Shown: piece after piece, positions 17,101 to 24,452 of the stretch
Position numbering within the stretch: the stretch's first letter is position 1
How the letters are laid out: each line of letters opens with the position of its first letter
Source of the DNA: Sphingomonas cannabina
Lineage (GTDB): Bacteria > Pseudomonadota > Alphaproteobacteria > Sphingomonadales > Sphingomonadaceae
Direction of reading: 5' to 3'
Assembly: GCF_021391395.1 (NCBI RefSeq)
Contig: NZ_CP090059.1
Coordinates: 1,907,001-1,971,000 of the forward strand
DNA: 64,000 bases
The notes under the pieces: generated by a model
What the model saw: only the letters and a program-made list of their open reading frames with translations
Told to the model about the DNA's origin: nothing
The model's database searches: none
Position numbers and translations under genes: made by a program

Positions 17101-19582
17101 TCTGGCCCGAGGCGACGTTCACCGTATCGACGCCCGCGCCGAAGGTGACGTTGCCCGTGATCGTACCCGTACCGCCTGCGGGCAGCGTCAGCGTGTTGTT
17201 GCCCGCCAGGTCCGTGAAGGTGCCGACGGTGCCTCCGGAGACGGTATATTGATCGTTGCCGTCGCCTCCGTTGATGGCCGTGAGTGTGCCGCCGGAGATG
17301 GTCGCCGTATCGTCGCCTGCACCGAGCGAGACCGTGGCAACGGCGCCACCCGATTGGGTGTAGGTGTCGATCCCGTCGCCGAGGCTGGCGGTGCCGGTGA
17401 TCTGGCCGCTGGCGACGTTAATGCTGTCGGTGCCTGCGCCGAAGGTCACGTCGGTGATCGAGCCGGTACCGCCCGCCGGCATGGTCAGGCTGTTGTTGCC
17501 GGCAAGATCGGTGATATCGGCAACGGTGCCGCCGGAAACGGTATAGGCGTCATCGCCGTCGCCGCCGTCGAGCGTCGTCACCGCGCCGCCGGAGACCGTC
17601 AGCGCATCATTGCCGAGCCCGCCGAGGACATCGGTGACCGTACCGCCGCTGACGGCGAGCTGGTCGTCGCCATCGTCGCCGCCGAGGCTGGCGAGCGTAC
17701 CGCCAGAGACCGTCGCGACGTCCGCACCGGCGCCGAGCGAGACCGTCGCGACGGTGCCGCCCGATTGGGTATAGGTATCGACGCCGTCGCCGAGGCTGGC
17801 GGTGCCGGTGATCTGGCCGCCGGCGACGTCGATACTGTCGGTGCCGGCGCCAAAGGTGACGTCGGCGATCGTGCCGGTGCCGCCTGCCGGCATGGTCAAT
17901 GTGCTGTTGCCGAGCAGGTCGGTGATCGCCGTCACGCTGCCGCCCGACACGGTATAGGCATCGTTGCCGTCGCCGCCGTCGAGCGTCGCCGCCGTACCGC
18001 CCGAGACGGCCAGCGCATCGTTGCCGGCGCCGCCGAGCGCGGTGGTGACCGTGCCACCGCTGATGGTAATGGCGTCGTCGTCCGCGCCGCCGTCCACCGT
18101 GGTCACCGTGCCGCCGGAGACAGTGATGGCGTCCGCCCCGGCCTCGCCGTTGAGGAAGCCGGCGCTTCCGGTGCCGGAGAGGCCGATCACGTCGTTGCCC
18201 GCACCGGCATTGACCCCGGCGGTCGAACCGCCGCTGATCGTATAGGTGTCGATGCCGTCGCCGGTGTTGATCGTGCCGGCGATCGCGCCGCCGGTCATGT
18301 TGATGACATTGGCGCCGCGCCCGAAGTTGACGCTCCCGCCGATCGTGCCGCCCGAGAGGTTGAGCGTATCGTTCTGGAAGCTGGCGCTGAGGTCGCCGTC
18401 GATCTGACCGCCCGACATGGTGACGACATTGTTGGCGATGTTCATGTCGACGAAGCCGATCCGTCCGCCGGTGATCGTCACGAAATCGCCGTCGCTGAGC
18501 CCGTTGATGATGCGCCCGCCGGAGATGTTCGCCTGGTCGAGATCGCCGCCCTGGAAGACCTCGTTGATGGTGCCGCCGGACAGGTTCAGCGTGTCGATGC
18601 CATTGCCCTGGCTGACCGTGCCCTGGATCTCGCCGCCGGCCATGGTGATGGTATCGCGGCCATCGCCGAAGCCGACGTTGCCCGTGATCACGCCCGTGCT
18701 GCCCGCGGGCAGCGTCAGCGTGTTGTTGCCGACCGCATCGGTGACGCTCGCGACCGTGCCGCCGGTGATGGTGAACTGGTCGTTGCCGACGCCGCCGTTG
18801 AGCGCCCCGGCGCTGCCGCCGGAGACGGTGATCTGGTCGGCGCCGTCGCCGCCGGAGACGCCCGCGGTCGAGCCGGACTGCACCGCGATCACATCGTCGC
18901 CGGCGTCGCCGGTCAGCGTCCCGTTCACCGTCGCGCCGTCGAGCGTGATGCTGTCGTTGCCGTCGTTGCCGCTCACCGATCCGGTGACGGTGCCGCCGCT
19001 CAGCGTGATCGTATCGGCATCGCTTGCGCCGGTGCCCGGGAAGAAGGTCTGGCCTTCCCCGGCGATGTTGCCGTTCACCGTGCCGCCGGTCATGGTGATG
19101 ACATCGGCGCCCTGGCTGCCCGAGACGCGGCCGTTGAGCACGACCGTCCCGCCGATGTTGATCGTGTCGTTGCCGCGCTCGCCGACGATCGCCTCTGTGC
19201 CGTCGCCGGCCGATCCGGCGCTCAGGTTGAAGATGTCATCGCTGGTGGAGCCGGAATCCTCGCCGCCGAACAAGGTGCCGTTCACCGCGGCGCCGGTCAG
19301 GTTGAAGGTGTCGTTACCGGTGGAGCCGGTGATGGAGCCGTTGAGCGTTCCGCCCTGGAGGTTGATCGTGTCGTCGCCCGCCTGAAGGTTGGCCGGCGGC
19401 GTCGAAGGATTGGGCGCCGCCGCGGTGCAGGTGATCACGTCGTTGCCCGCCGTCGGCGCCGGCGTGCAGTCCGCCCGGGCCTGGGTGGAAGACAGCGCAA
19501 TGGCCGTCAGGCTGGCGCTCGCGAGCCAGAGCGAAGAGGCAAGCCTCGGACGCAAGAGAACGGGATACAGGCGGGTGCGCAT
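14111..19582 (-). CDS. Giant repeat-rich autotransporter adhesin
   Basis: The 1,823-residue protein has a long signal peptide (MRTRLYPVLLRPRLASSLWL, cleavage after STQARA). The passenger of about 1,450 residues is built from short repeats of the type GGxGND-x(3-4)-SGGT-V/I, then a segment of N/D-x-GTID-type repeats (about 15,340-16,300). A classical autotransporter beta-barrel of about 280 residues ends GVSFRW. The GGxGND turns resemble RTX calcium-binding turns, so calcium-dependent folding is possible. GAGGAGGAG lies just before ATG 19582. Two large passenger segments are near-identical at 1,527-bp spacing. A C9 tract lies 30 bases upstream of the start. The likely role is surface adhesion or biofilm formation; specificity is unknown. 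Confidence 0.88.
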   Translation of the reverse strand: MRTRLYPVLLRPRLASSLWLASASLTAIALSSTQARADCTPAPTAGNDVITCTAAAPNPSTPPANLQAGDDTINLQGGTLNGSITGSTGNDTFNLTGAAVNGTLFGGEDSGSTSDDIFNLSAGSAGDGTEAIVGERGNDTINIGGTVVLNGRVSGSQGADVITMTGGTVNGNIAGEGQTFFPGTGASDADTITLSGGTVTGSVSGNDGNDSITLDGATVNGTLTGDAGDDVIAVQSGSTAGVSGGDGADQITVSGGSAGALNGGVGNDQFTITGGTVASVTDAVGNNTLTLPAGSTGVITGNVGFGDGRDTITMAGGEIQGTVSQGNGIDTLNLSGGTINEVFQGGDLDQANISGGRIINGLSDGDFVTITGGRIGFVDMNIANNVVTMSGGQIDGDLSASFQNDTLNLSGGTIGGSVNFGRGANVINMTGGAIAGTINTGDGIDTYTISGGSTAGVNAGAGNDVIGLSGTGSAGFLNGEAGADAITVSGGTVTTVDGGADDDAITISGGTVTTALGGAGNDALAVSGGTAATLDGGDGNDAYTVSGGSVTAITDLLGNSTLTMPAGGTGTIADVTFGAGTDSIDVAGGQITGTASLGDGVDTYTQSGGTVATVSLGAGADVATVSGGTLASLGGDDGDDQLAVSGGTVTDVLGGLGNDALTVSGGAVTTLDGGDGDDAYTVSGGTVADITDLAGNNSLTMPAGGTGSITDVTFGAGTDSINVASGQITGTASLGDGIDTYTQSGGAVATVSLGAGDDTATISGGTLTAINGGDGNDQYTVSGGTVGTFTDLAGNNTLTLPAGGTGTITGNVTFGAGVDTVNVASGQIQGSVIQGDGEDVLTVSGGEINEVFQGGGLDTATISGGRIVNGLEDGDFVTITGGRIGFVDMNIANNVVTMSGGQIDGDLLASFQNDTLNLSGGTIGGNVNFGRGANVINMTGGTVVGTITTGDGVDTYTVSGGSTAGINAGAGNDSIALSGAGSVGMINAGDGDDAFSWTGGTLGSFNGGIGSDTALVTGGADLSQLTLLDGGDDASAADGWVDVLTFQGVSASLPTLTNWEQTNLTQNTHIAITPGGADFGDGNVSIDETSSVTGGTDAGGEVHVGGDLDNAGEVVSEAPVDVVVDGNLDNSGTIDPGGGSLTVDGETQNSGTITSETPVDIATGSLDNSGTIDLPSGGTITVTDDVVNTADITADAPTVIDIGGDLNNSGTIDPSGGSLAVDGAIENSGTITSETPVDIAAGSLDNSGTVDLAGGGTIDVTNDVVNTDEIKTEAPVAIDIGGNLDNRGTTDIGGGGTVDVGGNLTNGGDLIVSDGGTAITVDGNVVNDGTIDLNGPGNTLDVGGNLTNNDTIDVTDSDAVVTVDGTLTNQGVIAGGGGAAVIDTGQGLVNNGTIDLTGGGAGDSLTIVGNVTGNGTVLVDTDISATGGTADTVTVEGTLGGTVDTAINNIGGPITSPPQEGSGATIITATGGSNATFTLNEPFGYAAIGPWRYELAQNGGEVRLAPRFDEEDGAPLAAFTPSAAGATVAPEAVLGITDMLLPHIREREGQALISSHGLSGWMRIEGSRSQLDGKDYRVGYRQRTGIAQIGFGVAEPSSNGDMLMIGGTAGLARGDWHPRLRSARADLDVDGYAFGLYATWFEKADQSGGWYVDFVTQMGIFDFDLKIPAARIAKYDGNSLAGSLEVGYILQAGGWRIEPKARFTYLSSDVDGFLGADGLQAQANRNDRYRGRLAVRASSDMPMGNMVLTPAVTLGVSYDLKRDRGVLAGFDSLEANSPRTVAEGSAGVSLRLGNGSMLFAEGQGRLGSDYWQAGVRGGVSFRW
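16620..17205 (-). repeat. Passenger duplication, copy B
   Basis: Encodes NTLTLPAGGTGTITGNVTFG through GRIGFVDMNIANNVVTMSGG to the following GINAGAGND segment. It is almost the same as copy A exactly 1,527 bp upstream in the gene. Boundaries are approximate. Confidence 0.75.
18150..18735 (-). repeat. Passenger duplication, copy A
   Basis: Encodes NTLTLPAGSTGVITGNVGFG through GRIGFVDMNIANNVVTMSGG to GVNAGAGND. It pairs with copy B at 16620-17205; the reference string CTGGAAGACCTCGTTGA starts at 18551 here and at 17024 there. Confidence 0.75.
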
Positions 19583-19611
19583 GGATGCTCCTCCTCAAAG
19601 CACCAAGTTCA

Positions 19612-19659
19612 CCCCCCCCCTTTTGGCTAGGTTATGATTTCGGATTGCACAGGACGCAA
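19612..19659 (-). promoter_or_regulatory. Putative autotransporter promoter with poly-G leader tract
   Basis: On the minus strand TTGCGT (19659-19654) and CATAAC (19636-19631) are separated by 17 bp and resemble sigma-70 boxes. They are followed by a run of nine G (19620-19612) about 30 bases before the ATG at 19582. The homopolymer could vary in length and alter expression. Confidence 0.4.
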
Positions 19660-19755
19660 CAAATAATTCTAGGAAGTTTATCGGCTTGCGGGCGGATCAT
19701 CCTAACCACTTGTATTAAGCCGCCGTAACGTGGCCGTGAGAGCTTCCGACTATTC

Positions 19756-21126
19756 TCAGGCGGCCGCCTGTCTTCGCTCCGAGAGCTCCGCGTTCAGCAT
19801 CTCCGCCAGCAGGAATGCCAGCTCCAGGCTCTGGCCCGCGTTGAGGCGCGGATCGCAGTGGGTATGGTAGCGGTCGGCGAGGCCCTGTTCGGTCACCGCC
19901 ACCGCGCCGCCGGTGCACTCGGTGACGTTCTGCCCGGTCATCTCGGCATGGATGCCGCCGGCGAAGCTGCCCTCGGCGCGGTGCACCGCGAAGAAGCCGC
20001 GCACTTCGGCGAGGATGCGCTCGAACGGGCGGGTCTTGTAGCCGGTCGCCGCCTTGATCGTGTTGCCGTGCATCGGGTCGCAGCTCCACACCACCGGATG
20101 GCCTTCACGCTGCACCGCGCGGACGAGCTTCGGCAGCCCGGCCTCGATCTTGTCGTGGCCGTAGCGGGTGATCAGCGTGATCCGCCCCGGCGTGCGCGAC
20201 GGGTTGAGCGTGTCGAGCAGCTTCAGCAGCACGTCCGGCTCCAGGCTGGGGCCGCATTTCACGCCGATCGGATTGCCGATGCCGCGCAGGAACTCGACGT
20301 GCGCCGAGCCCTCGAAGCGGGTGCGGTCGCCGATCCACAGGAAGTGCGCGCTGGTGTCGTACCAGTCCCCGGTCAGCGAATCCTGCCGGGTGAGCGCCTG
20401 CTCATAGGGAAGCAGCAGCGCTTCGTGGCTGGTGTAGAAGTTGGTCGCGGCGAGCTGCGGCACGCGTTCCGAATCGATGCCGCAGGCGGCCATGAACTCG
20501 AGCGCCTCGCCGATGCGGTCGGCCATTTCCGAATAGCGCTGCGCCCAGGGGCTGCGGCCCATGAAGTCGTGCGTCCAGCGATGGACCTGATGGAGGTCGG
20601 CATAGCCGCCGGTCGAGAAGGCGCGCAGCAGGTTGAGCGTCGCCGCCGACTGGAGATAGCCCTGGATCAGCCGCTGCGGATCGGGTGTGCGCGCCTCCGG
20701 CGTGAAGGCGATGTCGTTGACGTTGTCGCCGCGGTAGCTGGGCAGCTCGACGCCGTCCTGCACTTCGGTGTCGGCCGAACGCGGCTTGGCGAACTGGCCC
20801 GCCATGCGGCCGACCTTCACGATCGGCAGCTTGGAGGCGAAGGTCAGCACCACCGCCATCTGCAGGATGACGCGGAAGGTGTCGCGGATGTTGTTCGGAT
20901 GGAACTCGGCGAAGCTCTCCGCGCAGTCGCCACCCTGGAGCAGGAAGGCGCGGCCGGCGGCCACGTCCGCCAGGTCGGCGGTGAGGTTGCGCGCCTCGCC
21001 CGCGAACACCAGCGGCGGATAGCTGGCAAGCTGGCCGGTCACGGCATCAAGCGCCGCCTGGTCGGGATAGATCGGAAGCTGGCGCGCCTCGTGCGCCGTC
21101 CAGCTGTCGGGGGACCATTGGGCCAT
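19756..21126 (-). CDS. Class II 3-deoxy-7-phosphoheptulonate synthase
   Basis: The 456-residue enzyme makes DAHP from phosphoenolpyruvate and erythrose-4-phosphate, the first step of the shikimate pathway. It shows all class II hallmarks: [71 protein letters not shown] and the C-terminal [10 protein letters not shown]. Length is normal for the family. ATG 21126 has CAGGAG seven bases upstream, an excellent ribosome site. The frame stays open upstream into an XRE-like domain (21127-21342), so a longer 528-residue fusion product is also possible. Confidence 0.92.
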   Translation of the reverse strand: MAQWSPDSWTAHEARQLPIYPDQAALDAVTGQLASYPPLVFAGEARNLTADLADVAAGRAFLLQGGDCAESFAEFHPNNIRDTFRVILQMAVVLTFASKLPIVKVGRMAGQFAKPRSADTEVQDGVELPSYRGDNVNDIAFTPEARTPDPQRLIQGYLQSAATLNLLRAFSTGGYADLHQVHRWTHDFMGRSPWAQRYSEMADRIGEALEFMAACGIDSERVPQLAATNFYTSHEALLLPYEQALTRQDSLTGDWYDTSAHFLWIGDRTRFEGSAHVEFLRGIGNPIGVKCGPSLEPDVLLKLLDTLNPSRTPGRITLITRYGHDKIEAGLPKLVRAVQREGHPVVWSCDPMHGNTIKAATGYKTRPFERILAEVRGFFAVHRAEGSFAGGIHAEMTGQNVTECTGGAVAVTEQGLADRYHTHCDPRLNAGQSLELAFLLAEMLNAELSERRQAAA

Positions 21127-21342
21127 GTCATTCTCCTGCGTCACGCTCACGAACCAGTCGGCGTGATCGGCGATGCCGTTGGCGGCGATCTGGTTGACGA
21201 TCTTGGGACTGGCGCGCTTGCCGTCTTCCTCCCAGCCCTGGACGGTGCTGCCCGGCGAATCATACCAGGCGCCGAACGCGGCCCGGGTGAGGCCGCGGTC
21301 TTCGCGGAAGCGGCGGATCTTGGCACCGGCGAGAGTCGTCAT
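21127..21342 (-). CDS. XRE-like helix-turn-helix segment in frame with DAHP synthase
   Basis: Seventy-two codons from ATG 21342 encode [20 protein letters not shown] followed by [20 protein letters not shown], a Cro/CI-type HTH. The segment ends ...QEND directly before the DAHP synthase ATG, with no stop codon. In stand-alone form such small HTH proteins would be regulators. Here either the HTH is the N-terminal domain of a 528-residue fusion or, more likely given the internal ribosome site, both forms are made. GGGGTAAG lies upstream of the ATG but is a weak ribosome site. Confidence 0.55.
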
Positions 21343-21883
21343 GCCGGCGCGCTTACCCCGATGGGGTAATGAGGTGCAAGGAAAATTTCCCGGACTGGGT
21401 AAGGCGAACGCTGGCGCCGGAGAAATGTTGACTAAATTGACGCGGGACGCGGTGTTGCGAGCGGCTCCGAGGGAACGCGACGGCAACGCGGCAGGAACGC
21501 CGCAGGGATGCGACACGGACGCGACACCAGCGCGCCGCCGATGCGCCACCAACGCGACACTGGCGCGACGCCGACGCGACAGTTGGGTCACACATGCGCG
21601 CCATCTCAGCTCCATGTAGGCGACGTCGGCGCGACGGCTGAGCGACAGGTGCGCGGCACCTGCGCCCTTGACGTCGAGAGGGCGTTGCCTCCGGCGATTG
21701 TCGGGATGAACGGGATCAAAGAGCGGCCGGCCGTGAGGTGCCGGAGCGCGTCAAACGAGCAGGGGAAATCCTACATTGCAAGCCCCTTCCCGAGGCGCCT
21801 TGCCGGATAGGGAGAGACCCGCTTGGGCGGAGCCGAGGGAGGGTGAGGGCGCCCTCGCTGGCCTAGAGTCGGATCGACGTTCA

Positions 21884-22020
21884 ATCCTCCCCCGCCAGGG
21901 GGAGGTGTCAGTCCCCGCGAAGGCGGGGACTGACGAGGGGGAGGATGGCGACAAACTATCGGCGTGCTTCCTCCCCCTCCGTCACGCTTCGCGTGCCACC
22001 TCCCCCTGGCGGGGGAGGAT
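21884..22020. repeat. Nested intergenic inverted repeat
   Basis: A perfect 24-bp inverted repeat (21884-21907 with 21997-22020, core CTCCCCCGCCAGGGGGAGG) encloses a second palindrome at 21907-21934 (GTCAGTCCCCGC / GCGGGGACTGAC). The RNA would fold strongly on either strand. It looks like a REP-type or MITE-like intergenic element. Confidence 0.75.
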
Positions 22021-22090
22021 AAAAGGGGCTGCGCTTTCCGCCGATCTGAATGTCGATCGCCCTAGAGTGGAATTCAGCCAGTTTGAATCT

Positions 22091-22158
22091 GTTCCCCGGC
22101 GAAGGCCGGGGGCCAGTCTCGAACCGCTTGCAGCTGGGCCCGGCCTTCGCCGGGGAAC
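22091..22158. repeat. Intergenic inverted repeat, CCCCGGCGAAGGCCGGG type
   Basis: GTTCCCCGGCGAAGGCCGGG (22091-22110) is matched by its reverse complement at 22139-22158. Each arm is itself palindromic around GAAG. Common form of intergenic palindrome in this group of bacteria. Confidence 0.7.
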
Positions 22159-22242
22159 AGCTGCTTCACGCCGGATGGATCAGGCCCTGGTCACCCTCAC
22201 CCTCCCGCCTTCCCTCTCTCAGAGGGAGAGGGACAGTGTTTG

Positions 22243-23673
22243 CTAGCTCGCCACCCAATTGCCGTGGAAGCCTGGTGGAACGCGGTGGGGGACGCGGATG
22301 CTGGCCTGCGGTTCTTTCTCGAAATCCTGCGCATCGAGGATGACGAGGTCGGTCGTTTCGTTCGGAAGGTCGACCACCAGGCCGATCAGCCAGCCTTCGT
22401 CCTCCGCCGCCTCGGCAGAAGCTGGGACGAACACGAACTCGCCCGGGTAGCGGCCTTCACCGAAATCATGCGTCTGGCGCGTGCCGGCATCGAGATCGTG
22501 CTTGTAGAGCCGCGTATCGCCGATGAACCCTTCCGAGCTTTGCGGCACGCCCAGCGTATAGGCGTAGCGATAGCGCCGGCCGAAGCGGCGTTCGTCGGGA
22601 CGCGGGAATTCCTGCGGCGTCGGGTCGATCATCCGCCGTGTGGCGCTGCGCGTCACCGGGTCGAGCGTCAGCCGCTCGAGCCCGAGCGGCACCGCGTTCG
22701 GCCCCTTGGGATCGTCGTCGAACATGGTGGCGTAGGTGACCGCGTCGAGCACCACCTTGCCATCGTCCTCATAGGCATTGGCGACATGGAAGATGTAGAG
22801 CGGATCGAGGTCGATCCAGACGATGTCCTCCGCCGTGCCGGCGCGCGGCAGCAGGCCGATCCGCGCCTGATGCTCGGGATTCCAGCGATAGGGGAAGCCG
22901 TGCCCGCCGATCAGCGCCTTCATCGAGAAGGTGACGGGCAGGTCGAGCACCAGCACATAATGTTCGGTGATCGCGCAATCGTGGATCGACGGGCCGTGCT
23001 TCACCGCGATCGGCAGCTCGCGGATCACCTGGCCCTCGGCATCGAGCACGACATGGCGCACCTCGTCGGGCCGGGTCGCTTCATAGGCGATCGCGTGCCA
23101 TTCGCCGGTCGCCGGATCGCGGTGCGGATGGGCGCTGAAGCTGCCCACCAGCGTATCGTCGAAGGGATTGTAGGTCTGCTCCTCGAGATCGTCGGCGAGC
23201 TCGACCGGATAGCTGCCCGCCTCGACCAGCGCGTAGGTGCGGCCGGCGATGCCGACGACGTTGGTGTTGACCGTGTCGAAATTGCCGTGCCGCGGCCCGG
23301 GAGCGGGATCGACGCCGCGCTTCTCGCCGACCCGGTGCGAGCGGATCCAGCGGTTCTTGTACCACAGCGCCTTGCCGCCCTCGACGCGGATACCGTGGAC
23401 CATGCCGTCGCCGACGAACCAGTGATAGCCCTTGGGATCGGGATCGACGGGGTTGGGGCCGATGCGAAGGTAGCGGCCGTCGAGCGCGGCGGGGATGGTG
23501 CCGGTGACCGGCAGCTCGCGGATCGTCTTCTCCTCGCTCATCGGCGCGTGGATGCCGGTGAGGAACGGGTGCGGCTTGTCCGCTTCGGGCAAGCGCTTAC
23601 GGTTGAACTCGGCGACGGCCTCCATCCCCTTGGTGATGGCGCCTCGGATCAATGTTTCGACGGAGCTTGCCAT
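22243..23673 (-). CDS. Carotenoid oxygenase / lignostilbene dioxygenase family protein
   Basis: The 476-residue protein matches the RPE65/CCD family: LDGRYLRIGPNPVDPDPKGY, HWFVGDGMVHGIRV, then the iron-ligand histidines in SFSAHPHRDPATGEWHAIAY, VKHGPSIHDCAITEHYVLVL, and the C-terminal RVPHRVPPGFHGNW. These enzymes cleave a double bond in carotenoids or stilbenes using four His-bound Fe(II). ATG 23673 is the start. The longer frame beyond it overlaps the TetR gene and is rejected. It is divergent from the TetR regulator with a 36-bp gap, so repression by that regulator is likely. Confidence 0.9.
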   Translation of the reverse strand: MASSVETLIRGAITKGMEAVAEFNRKRLPEADKPHPFLTGIHAPMSEEKTIRELPVTGTIPAALDGRYLRIGPNPVDPDPKGYHWFVGDGMVHGIRVEGGKALWYKNRWIRSHRVGEKRGVDPAPGPRHGNFDTVNTNVVGIAGRTYALVEAGSYPVELADDLEEQTYNPFDDTLVGSFSAHPHRDPATGEWHAIAYEATRPDEVRHVVLDAEGQVIRELPIAVKHGPSIHDCAITEHYVLVLDLPVTFSMKALIGGHGFPYRWNPEHQARIGLLPRAGTAEDIVWIDLDPLYIFHVANAYEDDGKVVLDAVTYATMFDDDPKGPNAVPLGLERLTLDPVTRSATRRMIDPTPQEFPRPDERRFGRRYRYAYTLGVPQSSEGFIGDTRLYKHDLDAGTRQTHDFGEGRYPGEFVFVPASAEAAEDEGWLIGLVVDLPNETTDLVILDAQDFEKEPQASIRVPHRVPPGFHGNWVAS

Positions 23674-23701
23674 GGTGCGACTCGCATGGTTGATGTTGAT
23701 G

Positions 23702-23740
23702 GTGTAAACATGAGCGATAATGGTAACAGTGTCAACATGA
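23702..23740. promoter_or_regulatory. Repeated GTGTMAACATGA motif over the divergent starts
   Basis: GTGTAAACATGA (23702-23713) and GTGTCAACATGA (23729-23740) are direct repeats differing at one base, 27 bp apart. Each contains an in-frame ATG of the TetR gene. They cover the region between the divergent genes and could be the TetR operator. Confidence 0.4.
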
Positions 23741-24336
23741 CGACGGCGAGCGATGCGGCGAAGCGCGGCTATCACCACGGCGACCTGCGTGCCGCGCTGG
23801 TGGAAGCGGGGCTGCGGATGCTGGAGGAACGCGAGAGCGACGACCTGTCGCTGCGCGAGATGGCGCGCATGGTGGGGGTGAGCGCGACTGCCGTGTACCG
23901 CCACTTTCCAGACAAGGAGGCGTTGCGGAAGGCGCTGGCCCATGCCGCCTACGACAGGCTCGGCCAGGCGCAGCGTGCGGCGGCGGTGGGGAAGGGGGAC
24001 GTGCTCGACGAGTTCGAGGCGATGGGGCGGGCCTATGTCCGCTTCGCGCTCGATCATCCGGCATTGTTCCGGCTGATGCTGAGCGCCCCGGCGCCGGCCG
24101 ATCCGCTGGCGCTGACGCCGGACAAGGACGACGAGGCGGCGCGGCTGCTGCGCGCCTATGCCGCGCGGCTGGCGGGGGAGGGGGCGAGCGAGTTCAAGGT
24201 GCGCACGATCGCGATGCGCGCCTGGGCGCTGGTCCATGGGCTCGCGGTGCTGATGCTGAGCGGCAACATCCCCCGCGACGAGGCGCTGATCGATGCGGTG
24301 GTCGATGCGCGGGCGTTTGGGGGGTATGGGGAATGA
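23710..24336 (+). CDS. TetR family transcriptional regulator
   Basis: The 208-residue protein (from ATG 23710; ATG 23737 gives 199) has an N-terminal TetR helix-turn-helix: GYHHGDLRAALVEAGLRMLE, LSLREMARMVGVSATAVYRH, FPDKEALRKALA. A C-terminal ligand domain of the WHG type follows (YVRFALDHPALFRLMLSAPA, ALVHGLAVLMLSG). GYHHGDLR is typical of the WHG subgroup. It is divergent from the carotenoid oxygenase gene, which it probably represses until an aromatic or apocarotenoid ligand is present; the ligand is inferred, not known. Confidence 0.88.
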   Translation: MSDNGNSVNMTTASDAAKRGYHHGDLRAALVEAGLRMLEERESDDLSLREMARMVGVSATAVYRHFPDKEALRKALAHAAYDRLGQAQRAAAVGKGDVLDEFEAMGRAYVRFALDHPALFRLMLSAPAPADPLALTPDKDDEAARLLRAYAARLAGEGASEFKVRTIAMRAWALVHGLAVLMLSGNIPRDEALIDAVVDARAFGGYGE

Positions 24337-24343
24337 TCAAATC

Positions 24344-24445
24344 AAGCCCCTCCCCTTCAGGGGAGGGGTTGGGGCAGTGCGGCAGGCGGGAGTCTCGGTG
24401 AGACCTCCCCCCACCCCCAACCCCTCCCCTGAAGGGGAGGGGCTT
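24344..24445. terminator. Convergent terminator-like inverted repeat
   Basis: Two 31-bp arms (24344-24374 and 24415-24445) are reverse complements, each containing CCCCTCCCCTTCAGGGG. The element lies between the stops of the TetR gene (24336) and the S9 peptidase gene (24453), so it can end transcription from both sides. It also resembles the intergenic palindromes at 21.9-22.2 kb. Confidence 0.6.
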
Positions 24446-24452
24446 AAATAGG

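Larger units (their letters stand above)
21343..22242. other. Long intergenic region with low-complexity and inverted repeats
   Basis: About 900 bases without a credible gene. Bases 21475-21600 are a degenerate array of GCGACAC/GACGCGAC-like units. The rest holds several inverted repeats listed separately, plus a further short CTCTCTCAGAGGGAGAG-type palindrome near 22213. The composition is typical of intergenic mobile palindromes in sphingomonads. Confidence 0.6.

Noticed and set aside
14111..19582. CRISPR-like periodic repeats
   Set aside because: The repeats are codon-phased, variable in length and part of one open frame with adhesin features. There are no identical short repeats with unique spacers.
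17249..19630. 793-residue plus-strand open frame opposite the autotransporter gene
   Set aside because: It is an antisense shadow produced by the GC-rich repeat structure. It has no signal peptide or family motif, while the minus strand encodes a full autotransporter with signal and barrel.
23674..24237. N-terminal extension of the carotenoid oxygenase frame
   Set aside because: Antisense to the TetR gene, which has clear family motifs; ATG 23673 gives the normal family length.
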